Both the position numbers and the translations under genes were made by a program. The notes beneath the pieces were generated by a model. It was not told the DNA's origin, searched no databases, and saw nothing but the letters and a program-made list of their open reading frames with translations. Positions 32,591 through 44,931 of a DNA stretch of 64,000 nucleotides are shown in pieces; position 1 is the first letter of the stretch; each line of letters starts with the position of its first letter. The stretch lies in contig JABMLP010000020.1 of the NCBI GenBank assembly GCA_013176395.1, forward strand, positions 558,001-622,000, given 5' to 3'. The stretch is from Venturia oleaginea (taxonomy: Eukaryota > Ascomycota > Dothideomycetes > Venturiales > Venturiaceae).

Positions 32591-34796
32591 TCACCTAGGT
32601 CCCCCAAGCGGTCTGGGCCCAATGATCTGTCTCCTCCCACCAAAAGCGATACCCGTCCCAGGCCCACTTCCTCTACCCTGGTTATCACCACCAGCATATC
32701 CATACTGATTGACGTCCCAGCTGACCCCTGGCCCAGTTCCTGCATTTTGATCTCGAGGTGCATTCTTGACTTCCTTTTGACTCTCCTCCCATTCCTTCTG
32801 TCTCTCACGCTCCCGCTCCATTTCCCGCTCGAGGAGTGATTTTGAGGCCCATCCACCAGCCTTTGTCTTCTGCTGAGATGCAACACGACGCAGATCTTCG
32901 GCCTGGCGTTCAGATTCACTAGTCATGCCCATCTCGGCAGGTTGGAAAGTACGTGGTGCTGTAGGCGGAGGTGCCGGATTGGAAGCCAGAAAACGGTCTG
33001 TGCGTGTACTCGGCGTGGGAGAACTTGTGAACTTCGAAGGAATGGGTAGAGGTCGTGGTGATACTGCTGCAGATGGTTCCGGCAAAGGGCGCGCCGGAAG
33101 AGACGGCGCCACTGTTGGCTCCGGCAAGGGGCGTGTAGGCAACGAAGGCGCCGCCGTTGGTATTGGTTCTGGAAGAGGACGGGATGATGGCTGAGCTGCT
33201 GGGTTTGGAAGCGGTCTCTTGCTCTGTTCGGACCACTGACTGCGAAGATACTCACGTTCATCTCCCACCCAAGAAACATCGCTTTGAACCGGCGATGGTG
33301 GTCGTGGCTGAGGACGAGGCTTACTCCTTGAGCGAGATCGACCTTTACTCCGCTCGCTCTTCGACTGACCACGATGCTGAAGTCTCTCCTCGCGTTCCAA
33401 TTGATACTGACGTTCGCGTTCCTTGGCTTCTTCGAGTTGTCGCTCCAATTCCTGAACTCGCTCTCGCTCGGCATTCCGCACTGGATCATTATAGCTGCTC
33501 TGTCTGCTCTTAGACTTTGCTTCCGCTTGGTACTGACTAAGGAATTGTCCCTTTAACCTCGCATCGCTGCCGGCACGTTTGCGTTGAGTCTCCTGGGCGA
33601 CTCGGTCCTGGACGTCTCTCTCCTCTTGCAGTCTTGCCTCCTCTTCCATCTTCCACTTCCGCTCCTGCTCTTCCCACTCACGCTTCTGTAGGTCAACACG
33701 GCGCTTCTCTTCCTCTCGCTGACGCCGCGATTCTTCTTCCCACTGGCGTTCCTCTGCAGCACGTGCACGCTCTTCCTCGACTTCCCGTTCTACCTTCCGC
33801 TTGTACTCAGCCTCTTCGGCCTGTTGATGAAGTCGCTCCACCTCCTGCTCCTTCTCACGCCGTCTGCGCTCCTTTTCAGCCAGACTTGGAACCATTGGCG
33901 AAGCGCTCGTGATTTGCCGCCGCCCTCCGAATGATATGCCCTGATTGCCTTGACTTGCACCTCCCATGTAACCTGTGAAATGTTAACCTATGGGTCTTTG
34001 TACTCCAGAACGTAAATCTCACCATACTGGTGTATATTCCATGCTGGTGCTGTGATTCCTTCATCGCTCTTCTTACTCCAACTACTCGTAGGTCCTCGAG
34101 GTGACTTCGTTCCTCCGTCTGTAGCTCTTGAAGAATTTGAGCCTCCCGTAAGTGCCGGACTAAGCGCACGAGTACGCGAGGGCAGGGCAGAAGATGCGGA
34201 ATGACCAAGTCCTGAACTCGCAGAGCTTTCCCCTCTTGTTCTTCCAAAGCCACCATATCCAACCCCACCATTTGATCCGGTGTTTGCAGGACTCATTGCG
34301 CCCGCACGCTTTGACGGCCCAATTGTGGTCTTAAATTTGTTTGGGAAAAGGATATTCGCCTGGCGACTAAACGCATGTATACACTGTACCACCTGTGCTG
34401 GGTCTTTGGCTTCGAACAAGTCGACTGTGAGGAAGCGATCGTGTGCGGGCAGGTTCAAAGGAGGAGCTTCACAGGCTCGGAGGAAGTGGGATATGTTCTC
34501 CATCTGTATGAAAGGCATATTGGACTTCTTGAATCGGATCTGGGAGCCCGGAAGGGCAAGGTTCGCGAGTCTGCGCTCGACGTCAGCTATGTATAACGAT
34601 AAATCCCACCGCCTCCCCATTTAACGTACCGACATAGAATTGTCCCATCTTTCAGTATCTCGAGCAAATCTCCTGGCGGCAATTGTTCGCTCAATGTTTC
34701 TTCGATCCAGTCTCGGATCTCGTTTGCGGCTTTGGGGGTATATCGGTCGGCGCGGAGCTTTCGCATGTCCTGATCGAGGGACGAAACCGAAGCCAT
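32591..34796 (-). CDS. Calponin-homology protein with two calponin-type repeats
   Basis: Exons 34796-34630, 34570-34023 and 33972-32591 give 698 residues. Order: a single CH domain (about 20-140: ANEIRDWIEETLSEQ, DLLEILKDGTILCRLANL, FIQMENISHFLRAC, DRFLTVDLFEAKDPAQV), a Ser/Gly linker, a calponin-like repeat (about 227-260, ending ASQGNQGISFGGRRQI), a long Arg/Glu coiled coil (265-420), an Arg/Ser and Pro-rich region with repeated RPLPEP, and a second repeat at the C-terminus (NQYGYAGG...GIAFGGRRQI). CH domains with such repeats bind and bundle F-actin (transgelin/Scp1 group), so a cytoskeletal linker role is likely. The length is well above simple transgelins (about 200 residues). Confidence 0.85.
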
Positions 34797-35170
34797 GATG
34801 GCGTGAATGGCAGATAGGAAAGTTCTGGCCTTCTCTTTATGTCGTGTGGTGAGCCTGGAGGTTGGGCGCAAAGGGAGCGTGACGTGTCGAGGGTGTTTAA
34901 AGTTTAGAGGCTGGGTTGCGTCGTCGGCGTGGGATGTCCTCGGAGGATGGGAATAAAGTCTTATTATCAACACTTTACAACTTTCTGGCGAGCTTGTGAA
35001 GAAAGAAAGAGGATAGTTCCAATATAGGGCTGGTACTTTGGACAAGGGAGTGTGATATGTAGGAATAGAGAGTACAGAGGCGCAGGTAGAATAATTTCTA
35101 GCCACAAACTCTGTCATCAAATCATCGAACGCCTCCACTTTACAATGACCTTTCCCATACCACTCCCACC
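34797..35170. promoter_or_regulatory. Divergent promoter between calponin-repeat gene and NDUFAF2
   Basis: 374 bases separate two head-to-head start codons. Confidence 0.55.
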
Positions 35171-35915
35171 ATGGCATCCAGACATGGACCTCTCACAAAG
35201 CTGTGGATCCAATGGAAGAGTTCCAAAGCAGTTCCATGGAGAAAGAGATGGCTAGTCGGTATGCATTCGGCATTCTTTCGGCACAAGAGTGATACCAGCA
35301 TAGTATCTAACAATTTCCAGGAATGGACCTGTCCGGAAACACCTTCTGGGAATTCACAGATCAAATAAACTTAGGCCGTCTCCGCCGAATAGTAGAATAC
35401 GATAAAAACGCCCACTACGCAGACGTAAAACTTGCCCGTACACATCTCTCTGCCCAACCCTCTATCTCAAATACCCTTCTGACATTCTGCTTCTAGCACA
35501 ATGGATCCAATGGCTTCGTCACACTCGCGATTCGCCTCCCTCCATCCAGGAACAACAAATGGACTTGGTTCGTCAGGCACAGATGAAACAACTCGCCGCA
35601 CAAGCAGACGCAAGGTGGGCTTCCAAGGCTGAGAGGATAGATATGCAGCAGAGGCAAGAGATAGCTTCTACAGCCTTGCCCCAAAGACCCCCTCAAGATC
35701 CGCCAGAGGTGACAGATCCAGTCACTGGTACGGACGAGACCGAGAACGAGTCGGAGGGGCCAACTGGAGTCGTGGCCGAGGTGGCAAAGGAAAAGAAGAC
35801 AGAAGCAAATAAGAGGGAAAAGAAAGATTCTGCATCTTATCAAGGATTGAAGCTGGGCAAGGAGGGTGAACAGGCTCCAGAATCGTGGGCCCCTCGACCC
35901 GCGAGGAGAAGGTGA
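35171..35915 (+). CDS. NDUFAF2: Complex I assembly factor, NDUFAF2/mimitin family
   Basis: Exons 35171-35258, 35321-35437 and 35497-35915 give 207 residues. The N-terminal half carries the B17.2-like pattern: LWIQWKSSKAVPWRKRWLVG, then GNTFWEFTDQ and PQWIQWLRHTRDSPPSIQEQ. The C-terminal half is low-complexity and charged. The family is a mitochondrial chaperone-like factor needed for late assembly of NADH:ubiquinone oxidoreductase, related to the NDUFA12 subunit. Both introns interrupt the conserved part, and the joins restore family residues. Confidence 0.88.
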
Positions 35916-36574
35916 TGTATATATAATTTGTAGGTTATGGTTCAACATGAAGACTTCTCTACTTCAAATAAACCTCCGGATCCCTCTGGAGATGCTGTCA
36001 CTGTTAAAGTGCTTCATAGGCCTTCGGTCTCGAACAAACAGTGTTCCTTTGTCAACTCATGGTTTTCTGGCAAGTTCTACCAGGATCACTGTTTAATTCT
36101 AGCAGTACTACCAGTTTGGACACATGCTGTTCGCAAGCTGCCTTTGCAATTTTGTAAGGAAGCGTCACTGAATTGACGGACCGACTTTGGAAGTGGAGCC
36201 ACACTCCGAGGGAAGGAAGATTTCCATGGTTAACGTATCTTACAGCATGTCAATAACAATTATACATCCTCTTCTAACATCTAGTTCTACACCTGACAGG
36301 TCTAATGACGTACTGACATGTGAACAGCATCCCAAAATCCACCAACGATCTCTTCGTTCACAGCGAAGGCACATAGATGAAAAAGACCCGGCGCCAGCGT
36401 CCAAAATTCTATACAATATCACAATATTTCATTCCTTTGCCCATGAAAACGCCGGGTATCCAAACGGAGTCTACCATCTGCCATACGCCCATGTCCCACC
36501 ATCTTGGTATCATCATATCTTAAGAAATCGAGCTCGCTAATAGTCAAACAAAAAGATCATTCCAATAGCTTGCC
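35916..36574. other. Intergenic between convergent genes
   Basis: 3' flanks only; frames here lack support. Confidence 0.4.
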
Positions 36575-38270
36575 TCACCGCTGCGAGGATTGTGGCCCTA
36601 CAATCTTCACCTCCCTGGTTGCCGTAGAAGTCAAGATACGGTCAATTTCGAAACCCATAGGTTTGCCGGCCGTGTAATCTTCGTCACCAAGCCCATTGTG
36701 CAGAGAAGCGTTACTGCGCACTTCTATCGTCGTCGATGTCTTGATCTTGCCGTACTGTCCCCAACCACTCGACCGCTGTTGCGATATCAAGATGCCGCTG
36801 TGTCGTTTTTCTTCCCTCACTCTCTCTACCTGGCAGATGAACTCGTTGCTTGGCCGCACCTTGGAGATACCCGTCGCGGCACGAGAGTCAGTGCTTTGTC
36901 GAGGCGCGTCCAAGGCCCGTGTTGGCGCAGAGAAAGTTGGAATCGGTATCTTCTCCGTGCTGGGGCTGTCCGAGACGAGGGGGCAGCCAGTGGGACTGCC
37001 TCCGCTTTGACCTGCCGATTTCTCCGTTGCGATCTCGATGGACATAGCCTCCGATCTCTTGTCATCTCGATGTGCTCGGGCATTAAGCATGTCGCTCAAG
37101 CTCAGTGCCGTGTCTGTGTCCGACTGCTTAGCATAGCCTTGCGAAGGCGGCGCTGGGCCTCCAAGACCGCCTTGACTTTTACGGTTCTCGTGCGTCGGAA
37201 GCTGGTAGGAGTTGTCTTTGCTGGTGCCCCGGAGGAACGGAATCCATTCTCTGAGTAGGGGCCAGATAAGGGGAAGATTGGCAACATAGACCGCCACCGA
37301 CGCTTCTCTCGTATACCACAGCATGTAGTCGACATTGTATACATCAGAGAGGTTGAAGACCTTGGTCAGAATCGCTGCAGTAATCTGCGCATGGAGGTGA
37401 GTAAATAATTCCGAACTAGCTGCAGAATGTCCACTCACAACGAAGACACCCATGGAGAAAACCCCACACAAAACGATCTTCTGCTTCAGCGGCAGACGAA
37501 GCGAGATGAACATGGGTATTGGAATGAACAGCATCATGAGATCACTGGAGATGTTGAAGGTGGCCTGGACATAGGCATAGTGCTGCAGCGTCGTGCACTG
37601 TGGGTTTGGAGGTGGGACCGCCCAGTATCCCGAAAAAGGCGTGCAGGCTGTGAAGAAGGCGATCTCGGTAGCGATCCATCCGATCGAAATGTAGATGGAA
37701 AGATATTTGACCCACTTCTTGAAGGTGGTGCCGTTGGTAAGGCGGGAATACATGATCAATAGACAGGCTTTGAGCGTGTATATGACATTCAGCATGGCCT
37801 TGTCGCGCTTGTCAGCATGGTTCAATGTCAACGCAAAGCGCACGGGTGAGTGCTCACCTGCTCTGAAATTACAACGATCTTGGAACCGAAAATCCTGTCT
37901 TTGATGTCGGAGGGACTGAATGTTGGGAACTCTTCTGGGAGAAACAGGTTGCTACCACCACCGACGACGATGATGTTCAGGCTGATGATCAGGATCGTGT
38001 AGAACATCTGCATGTCTTGAGTACAATTCCATACAACCTTTGATGTGGGAGCTTACCACGGCGACCATCATCACATAGTCATCAGGTTTGAATCCTCGAA
38101 TTCCTGATCGTCGGATCTGCGAATAGCTGGTCCTGTCAGCACACATGTTCATCACCATCGACCTTAGCGCACACTCACAATCGCAGACATACAATGGATA
38201 TGCCAACGGCATACATGGTCCATGTATTGCTTGCCAAGTCACGCCGGAACGAAGCATCGAAGGCGCCCAT
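36575..38270 (-). CDS. Rhodopsin-like (SAT4/PTH11-type) seven-helix membrane protein
   Basis: Five exons (38270-38179, 38132-38057, 38007-37858, 37798-37439, 37384-36575) give 495 residues. The fungal rhodopsin-like domain covers about residues 10-280: RRSGIRGFKPDDYVMMVAV, LKACLLIMYSRLT, FFTACTPFSGYWAVPP, NISSDLMMLFIPIPMF, and YNVDYMLWYTREASVAVYVANLPLIWPL are its standard segments. The last intron (54 bases) could be read through, but splicing it restores GVFV-ITAAILTK. The 200-residue cytosolic tail is polar and probably disordered. Members are widespread orphan membrane proteins in Pezizomycotina; some PTH11 relatives act in surface sensing, which is not shown here. Confidence 0.88.
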
Positions 38271-38983
38271 GTTGTCGGCTCGTCGCGCAAAGTGGAAAAG
38301 AAAAGTGAGATGGGAATGAAAGTGGATTGAGAGATGGGAAACGACGTCGAGTGTGGAGTAGGTAGGTTGTAGATAAGCTGTTTAGATACGGAGGCAAGGA
38401 CGGAGTCGCGTCCACCATATATGGAATCTGGATTGGAATGGAAGTCACGATGACCAGATGCCAATTTCCTGATTGGGACATATCTCACCCCACGCCTCTA
38501 CTCAGTAAACATTTCAGATCTGCTCAAGCTGCAGGTACAAGGTTTCCACAGAAGGGAGAAGCGTGATTATCGAGCGTTGCATCGTGAGAGGTGGGTAGCA
38601 CGTACCTGGATCTCGGTTGGAATCGCAAGTACGAGTGAGTGATGAGCGCCGCGTTCGATCAATGGACCCAATCGCAACTCCACAAGTAGATTGATGATTA
38701 TGTATATTGATACGATAACGGCTGTGTACCTCGACCGTGTTCAGAACGCCTTTGCCGTGCAGACTCCATGCAGGAACTCCTGTGTGTTATCTAGCTTATC
38801 CAAATGTCCAAATGATATCCAATTATGACCGTGCCGTCTCACCTTTGCTACAAAAATGCTCACGCCGGGTGATATCGACACCCGCGATACAATGCCCAAA
38901 CTCCACAGAGAAATAAAAAATAATCGCTGTCCAGCAGAAACAAAAATCGGGGACATTCCACGGACTCACAATCTCAGCCTTGG
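38271..38983. promoter_or_regulatory. Rhodopsin-like gene upstream region
   Basis: Promoter of the seven-helix gene and 3' flank of the next gene; nothing else seen. Confidence 0.4.
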
Positions 38984-40942
38984 TTACCATGCCCAACTGC
39001 CACGACGAACGCTGGCCCCAAAGCCTTGCTGATTCTGCGGTTGTGCCATGCGGGGTTGTTGACGAGCCCATTCGTGGATATATGTACGCAGGGCCCTCCA
39101 ACGTGCACACATTTCTTCGTCAATCCCGTCTTTTTCCCCACATTCGTCGTCACCAAGGCGTATGTACCCCCTTGAGGTGGCGAGTTTATCGTCATGCCTC
39201 AAATCCGACAAAGGAGTGCAAGATATTTTGCTCAATTCATCATCATACTTTCGGGCCAGCGAGGGATATCCAAGTGACAGGTAGTTGTAAACTTGGCTTA
39301 CAAATTCATCGTCAAACTCGTCCTCAATAGCTTGCTCGGTATCGACCTTTTCTTCAGTGAGGACGATTTCCGAATTGGAGGGCGGCGGTGACGGTGGGTT
39401 TTGTCTGAACATTGGGTTTGCGATTGTGTCCATTGGATTGGGCGCTTCTTCATAAACATGGTATGGTGTCATAAGACCAGTTGGACCTCGAGGTGGACTC
39501 AAACCAGTGCCTCCCCGACAACAACCGCCCCACAAACCACCAGGACTTAGATCACGACTGCTTGACTGAGACCACATGGAAGTACGCACGGTTGTGCTCG
39601 ATTCCTTGACTTTCCACAAGCTTTCTTCACAATCTTCAGGATCGTCGGCGTGCTCGGTCAGGTAACACATTTGGGCGCGAAGAAACGTTGAGCCTTGCGT
39701 AACGTCGAACCGGGCAGGCGATGGTGATCTACATCTGGGAAACTCTATATCGTTTCCGAGCATGGGAGGGCGAGCCCTGCGGTGCATGCGTTCCATCTCG
39801 ATATCCCTTTGTTTTGTCTTGCCAGGCACCGATCCTGCAAAAGGATTGCCCCACGGACCATGGTTGGAGTCTCGATGAAGTCGATTACGCCTCGCTTCTC
39901 TCTCCGCCTGCTCCTTTTCTTTCTTGGCTTCAAGTTGCTCATGATGTTGACGCATGTCCTTGAGATCCCAATTGAATGAACCAAAGTGGCGGTGGTCAAA
40001 CTCGCTGCGCGTGCCGGCGACGCTGGCAGCGGTGGAGGACTCGCGGCCGATGTAATGATCGACAGGGGTGTGACGATCGTCGTTAGGAAATGCAGCGAGA
40101 GCTTGATCTCTCAATTGTCGCTCTGCTGCTTTGGCGGCAAGTTCAAGCATATACCCTGATGAAGAGGCATCTACACTCTCCCTCATTCTCGTAGCATGTC
40201 TGAATGATACATCAGATGCTGAGGAAGGAGACGTCGACATGCAAGGAGATTCATTATCCTCAGACTCTGACGAGTCAATACATTCTAGTTCGGGGACACG
40301 AAAAGAATGCTGTCGTGTGCTGGCTTGAGTCGATTGAGAGATTTGACGACGGGGGAGCGGGATGCCCAAGCGCCTAGCTTCAGCGGATGATATATAGGGG
40401 CTTAGCATGCCCGCGGGGGTGTTTTCAGGTGGGGGAGGGGTATCGAGCACCTTCTGACGAAATTGACGAAGTCCATCCAAACTGCTAGGCAACGCGTCGG
40501 TCCTATCCGATGGTAGATGAGCTGGCCGAGTATCACCAGCTTTACGCGTTCGTTTTGCGGTATCAACCAACTGCGGCACAAATGATCGTTTGACCTTATT
40601 GTTAGACACGGCGGGATCCTTCGAGGCAGCGTCCACGACTGGACAAACACTCTTGTCATCTTCCTGATGCCGACTTCCTTTCTTGGTATGGACTAGCTGT
40701 GGCGTAAATTTTGGAGGTGCTGGAGATGGGATGTCATCCCTCCGTTTACTACTTAAAGTAGTTGTTTCGATAGGCTGAGGCGTGGAAATCCTGGGAGGCG
40801 CGCAACTAGCAGCCTCAGCGCCCCTTGACCTCGAGCTGATTGTCGTTGTCTCTATTGGCTGAGGGACAAATCTGCGAGACGACTTTGCTGTGGTTTCCAC
40901 GGGTTCTACCTTGAACTTCGGTACTGGCGAAGATGACGACAT
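38984..40942 (-). CDS. Unknown fungal protein with N-terminal PQPIETT-type repeats
   Basis: A single exon of 652 codons. The first 130 residues contain five spaced copies of a short motif of the form F-x-P-Q-(P/L)-(I/V)-(E/D)-T followed by a basic pair (KVEPVETT, VPQPIETT, TPQPIETT, TPQLVHTK, VPQLVDTA). Further on come SPYISSAEARRLGIPLPRR, a charged helix (QLEAKKEKEQAEREARRNR), and a more ordered C-terminus (FDDEFVSQVYNYLSLGYPSLARKYDDELSKIS). I know this pattern from unannotated ascomycete proteins only; repeated short linear motifs suggest multivalent binding to a partner. No catalytic motif is visible. Confidence 0.8.
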   Translation of the reverse strand: MSSSSPVPKFKVEPVETTAKSSRRFVPQPIETTTISSRSRGAEAASCAPPRISTPQPIETTTLSSKRRDDIPSPAPPKFTPQLVHTKKGSRHQEDDKSVCPVVDAASKDPAVSNNKVKRSFVPQLVDTAKRTRKAGDTRPAHLPSDRTDALPSSLDGLRQFRQKVLDTPPPPENTPAGMLSPYISSAEARRLGIPLPRRQISQSTQASTRQHSFRVPELECIDSSESEDNESPCMSTSPSSASDVSFRHATRMRESVDASSSGYMLELAAKAAERQLRDQALAAFPNDDRHTPVDHYIGRESSTAASVAGTRSEFDHRHFGSFNWDLKDMRQHHEQLEAKKEKEQAEREARRNRLHRDSNHGPWGNPFAGSVPGKTKQRDIEMERMHRRARPPMLGNDIEFPRCRSPSPARFDVTQGSTFLRAQMCYLTEHADDPEDCEESLWKVKESSTTVRTSMWSQSSSRDLSPGGLWGGCCRGGTGLSPPRGPTGLMTPYHVYEEAPNPMDTIANPMFRQNPPSPPPSNSEIVLTEEKVDTEQAIEDEFDDEFVSQVYNYLSLGYPSLARKYDDELSKISCTPLSDLRHDDKLATSRGYIRLGDDECGEKDGIDEEMCARWRALRTYIHEWARQQPRMAQPQNQQGFGASVRRGSWAW

Positions 40943-42399
40943 CTTGATCCAAGGCTGAGAACTGTTGCTTGGCCTAATTTGTAACAGTCGCGAGCGAGAA
41001 GTTGCAAGAAAAGAGTGGAATCGCGCTCAACGACTCATCAATGAAGGGGAAATTCGTACAATAATTTTTAACACACCTGGTCCGAGATGTCCTTGTGAGA
41101 TAACAAAAGGATTGAATGCGGGGGAAGCTAGTGGAAGATGTCGGACAGGCTCAATTGATTCCACCTCGAGGCAGTCGAAGCGAAAATACTTAGAATTACC
41201 TGAAGATCTCCTTTAAGCCGAACGCGTGTGATATCAAGGGTTGCTGATGCACGATCAGGCTGGACGCGTGTTGCGGTAGAAACCGGAACTGCAAGACAAG
41301 CTTGGGACTCGGGCCAGCAGAGCGAGATGTGTCCAAACAACAGCTGCGGAGCGCATTAGCAACGATCTCGTGACACTATAGCGATTTCGACATACAGGAT
41401 GCAAGGTTCAATATACTTGTCATATAAGTGTCGGACCGGATCTGCCCGAGAATTGGCACGGATCTGTGTGTCAAAGATGCAATAATATGCATCAAATTGG
41501 GCGTGGTGCAGAGGGCATCCAAGGCACGGGCGAGAGCGCGAGATGTTCGAGTTTTAATCTCGAGATGCGCGATGGCTTTGCGTGACGTTGATTGAAGCGG
41601 GTTCAATCGTCTGGAATACAGACTACTAGTAGGGGGTGAACGGACTGTTCCGAGGGTCTCTCTCTATTTGATCGTGGGGTTTGTGTGAAGCATTAACTCG
41701 CTACAGTTCTTTGAAAGGTTTGTGATCGAGATGATGGAGAGGTGCTTCAAGGACAGATTGATAGACGGCGGTGGGACGCATGGTATAAGGACAATGCGAC
41801 GACTGGAGAGAGGCGACACCAGCTGGCTATCTCAATCCTTTAGTTTGGCGTGTCTGGACTCGTCTAGAAGGGGGTCAGCAAAAGATTGTCTGTTGCACGA
41901 CCCAACAAACAGCGGGGTTGGTGAGGCATGCAGAGCATTGCTGGATCCAGCCAAACAAGGCGACGATGCTGTAGTCTTGCCCAACAAATGTGCCTGCCCG
42001 ACGCAGTCGCAGACCGGGTACACCAAGCTTCGGGATCGGGACGCACCTGGACAATCGAGGTTAAGCCGCTGAAGCGTTTGACTGGCGGAGCGCCCGCGTA
42101 TGGAGTACCTCTAGGACAAGGAGTACGTAGAGAGGGGAATCGGGTCAGACGCGAGTGGCAACTGAATCGATTCGATTGAGTCTTCTTCATCCTTCTTCTT
42201 GGCCTTCTTTCAACATCACTGTCAAGGTTCGGGGCCTTCAGCAGGCACATGCTCTAAATAACATGCCAGCCGACTCAGCCTCAAACAAAGGGCGAGGGCA
42301 TCACCCCCTTCGTAATCGTTGGTCACCGTCACCGACTTCAGCGCTCTGCCTGTGCACGCGATGCAATCATAATAATAATCGAATTTTCCGTGGTATGTA
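40943..42399. other. Intergenic, no gene seen
   Basis: Includes the promoter of the gene to the left. Overlapping frames at 41722-42250 on both strands show no family pattern. Confidence 0.4.
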
Positions 42400-42657
42400 A
42401 TGGCGTATGTGCCGTGTACCTATAATCTCTATCTATAATTGCAAAAACCTAAATCTCTAGGATAAAAAAGGCCTTTCGATGCTTTCCAGACCGCGCCCCG
42501 TCTATAGACCGGCACCGTTAAAATATTACCCCCCGTTTACTACCCGAGTTATCTATACTATAGTTAGTAGAGGATACCCTCCGGTTCTAGTACTTCTAAT
42601 CCTCGATTTAGAGTCCGGTATAATCTAGATTCCGAGTTAGCTATTATTATTACAAAT
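42400..42657. repeat. AT-rich, TpA-rich relic next to an LTR
   Basis: Composition shifts sharply to A/T with many TA steps (CTATAATCTCTATCTATAA, TACTATAGTTAGTAG), as in heavily RIP-mutated repeats. It ends exactly where the LTR begins. Confidence 0.6.
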
Positions 42658-43012
42658 TGTTACGGATACTGTCACGTGGACATGTATTCAATGGTATTCG
42701 GTTGTATTTGACTGCATTCATATGCATTCAAATACGCACCAGTCTGTTTCTAAATGATTGGTTGAATGTCACACAGGATCCTAGGGATCATGTGTTGGCT
42801 CAAGACTCAGGTCATGAGCCATGTGACGGCACGGCATGGCTCCTTTGCCGTCACGGTACTTCATGGCTCGGGCGGATCGGCTTAGCCACATTGTGGCTAA
42901 GGCGCGATATCTTCGCGCCCTCGTAGTAACTCGCTCTCTACCGTAAATTCTATTATCACACTCAGTTCTTAGAACCCTAGTTCATTCTATACATCCTATC
43001 GCTGCCGTGACA
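42658..43012 (+). repeat. 5' LTR of element A
   Basis: The 355-base unit starts TGTTACGGATACTGTCACGT and ends GCTGCCGTGACA, giving imperfect 8-base inverted ends (TGTTACGG/CCGTGACA). The start is the same as in the solo LTR at 56730-57198. The 3' limit rests on the inverted ends, as no second LTR is present. Confidence 0.7.
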
Positions 43013-43211
43013 TTATTTACGGTCAATACATCTACCTGGGAAGGTCAGCGTCTTGTACAAAGACGTATCCCCGCTGTCGCAAGTCGCATACTTGGATAGC
43101 CGTCAATTTGACACCGGAAACAGCATACGGACAAAGCCTTTTGTCTAGCAACAGCAACACCTCGTATATCGCAAAAGCCCTCACGCACGAGGCACCGCAA
43201 GCAAACACTGT

Positions 43212-44926
43212 AAGAGCGTATCTTTTCAAGTATCGAAGCAAAAGCCGTCCAAGGACCGCCAGAAACCGCAAAAAAGCAAGCCATCCACGGATCGCAACCC
43301 TCGTACGAAACGAACATATACCCAAGCAGAAAGAGAAACCCAAGCAGCATTGAGGCGGATAGGTTCTTCGCAGGAGAAACTGAGCTCACCAAGTTGAGAG
43401 ACGAGGTCCTTACCGGAGAATCAGCAGAGGATTGGGATGCCATTGAAAAATTGAAAGCAGCCATACTTCAAGATGATTACGACAAGCGCCTGGCCCATCT
43501 GGATAACAAGGTTACGGCTCCTCTCGAATTCTCACTCACGGATAGTACTGGTAGCAATAAGACATGGGCCTTGACGGTAGACAACCTACAAGAAGCTATT
43601 ACTGCAGACCCATCCCTAGCATTAGAAACAATCGTCCTGGCATACAAGAGCTCTGCAGTCAAGACCGACCAAATCAACGTGCTAGGAAAGACACTCAAAA
43701 ACATGAAGACACAAGGCGCTACCCTACTAGCAAATGAGACCACCGTCTGTAACGCAAAGGTGGCGGGAAAACAGAATGAGCTGAATATAGCCCTTGACCA
43801 AGTAAGCCATCGTACTCAAGAGGTGGAAGGCTTGCAGCAGCAAGTATTAGGAGTTATATCAGACCTCCAAGCGGAAAAGAATATGCGCTCCAAGGAATTC
43901 GATGAACACACCGACTTGACACAGAAATTCAATGCCCTCAAGGCGCGCAAGATGAATGGAGAAACCGATGACAGCATTGTCTCCAACCGTGGTGGTGGAA
44001 GCCGGACCAAGATGCCCATGCCAAAGGACCTCAAGGATAGCGCTACATCGATAGAATATAAGCAGTGGAAGTCAAGCAGCGATCTCAAAATTGACGCAGA
44101 AGAGATGAGCCTCGTCGCACAGAAAGCCCTGATCATGATATCAGTCACAGGAGAAGCCACAAAGAATGCGCTCCTGATTCTACCCGGAACATTGGGTAAG
44201 ACTTACAGCGAGCTGATGTAGGAAGACCTCTACCTTGTGCTGGATACCAGATTTGTGGATCCATTCGAGGCAGAAAACGCGCGGCAATCATTCAAGACAC
44301 TGTTGATGAAGGCATATCAGGATTTCACTGAATTCAAGAATGATTTTGAATACAAGGCAGCGGTCTCTGGACTCACTGAAGGCCTCACAGGTGCGGACAA
44401 CATCAGTAAGATCATGAAGCGTGAAATGGTTGATAGACTCTACTCTGCATTGGCGAGAGGCCTAGCACGAGAAGTCGGAGACTACTCAGTTACCTACCAG
44501 CAACTCTGCAATGCCGCCACTGCATTAAGCCACACATACAAGAAGACATATGATGAGGACCAACTGCGCAGGCGCAATGAAAAGCCCAAGGACAACTTCA
44601 ACAACAACGGCAATGGCAATCGCCAGAATGGAGGCAACAATGGCCAGAATGGAGGATTCAGCAATAGAGGATTCAACAATAGAGGATTCAACAACAGCAG
44701 ACCCAACTCCTCTAGCAGCGGAGGTGGTCGCTTTGAGCAACGAGACACCGGATTCAACAAGTTCAAGGATTTTGGCCTAACCTTCGAAGAAGCTGTTCAA
44801 CTGACTCGAGAGAACAAGTGCTTTAAATGTAAGCAGGAAGGTCATCAACAACGAAATTGCCAAGCTACTACAATCACCGCCTTACAGTTAAATGGAGTGG
44901 TTGCTGAGCTGCCTTTAAACGACTAG
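43212..44926 (+). pseudogene. gag of element A (no start codon, one TAG)
   Basis: The frame is open from about 43212 but has no ATG at its head. It encodes a helical capsid-like region (LRDEVLTGESAEDW onward), TAG at 44219-44221, then FVDPFEAENARQSFKTLLMKA, an Asn/Gly-rich linker (FSNRGFNNRGFNNS) and a CCHC knuckle (CFKCKQEGHQQRNC), ending at 44926. Confidence 0.85.
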
Positions 44927-44931
44927 GCTCG

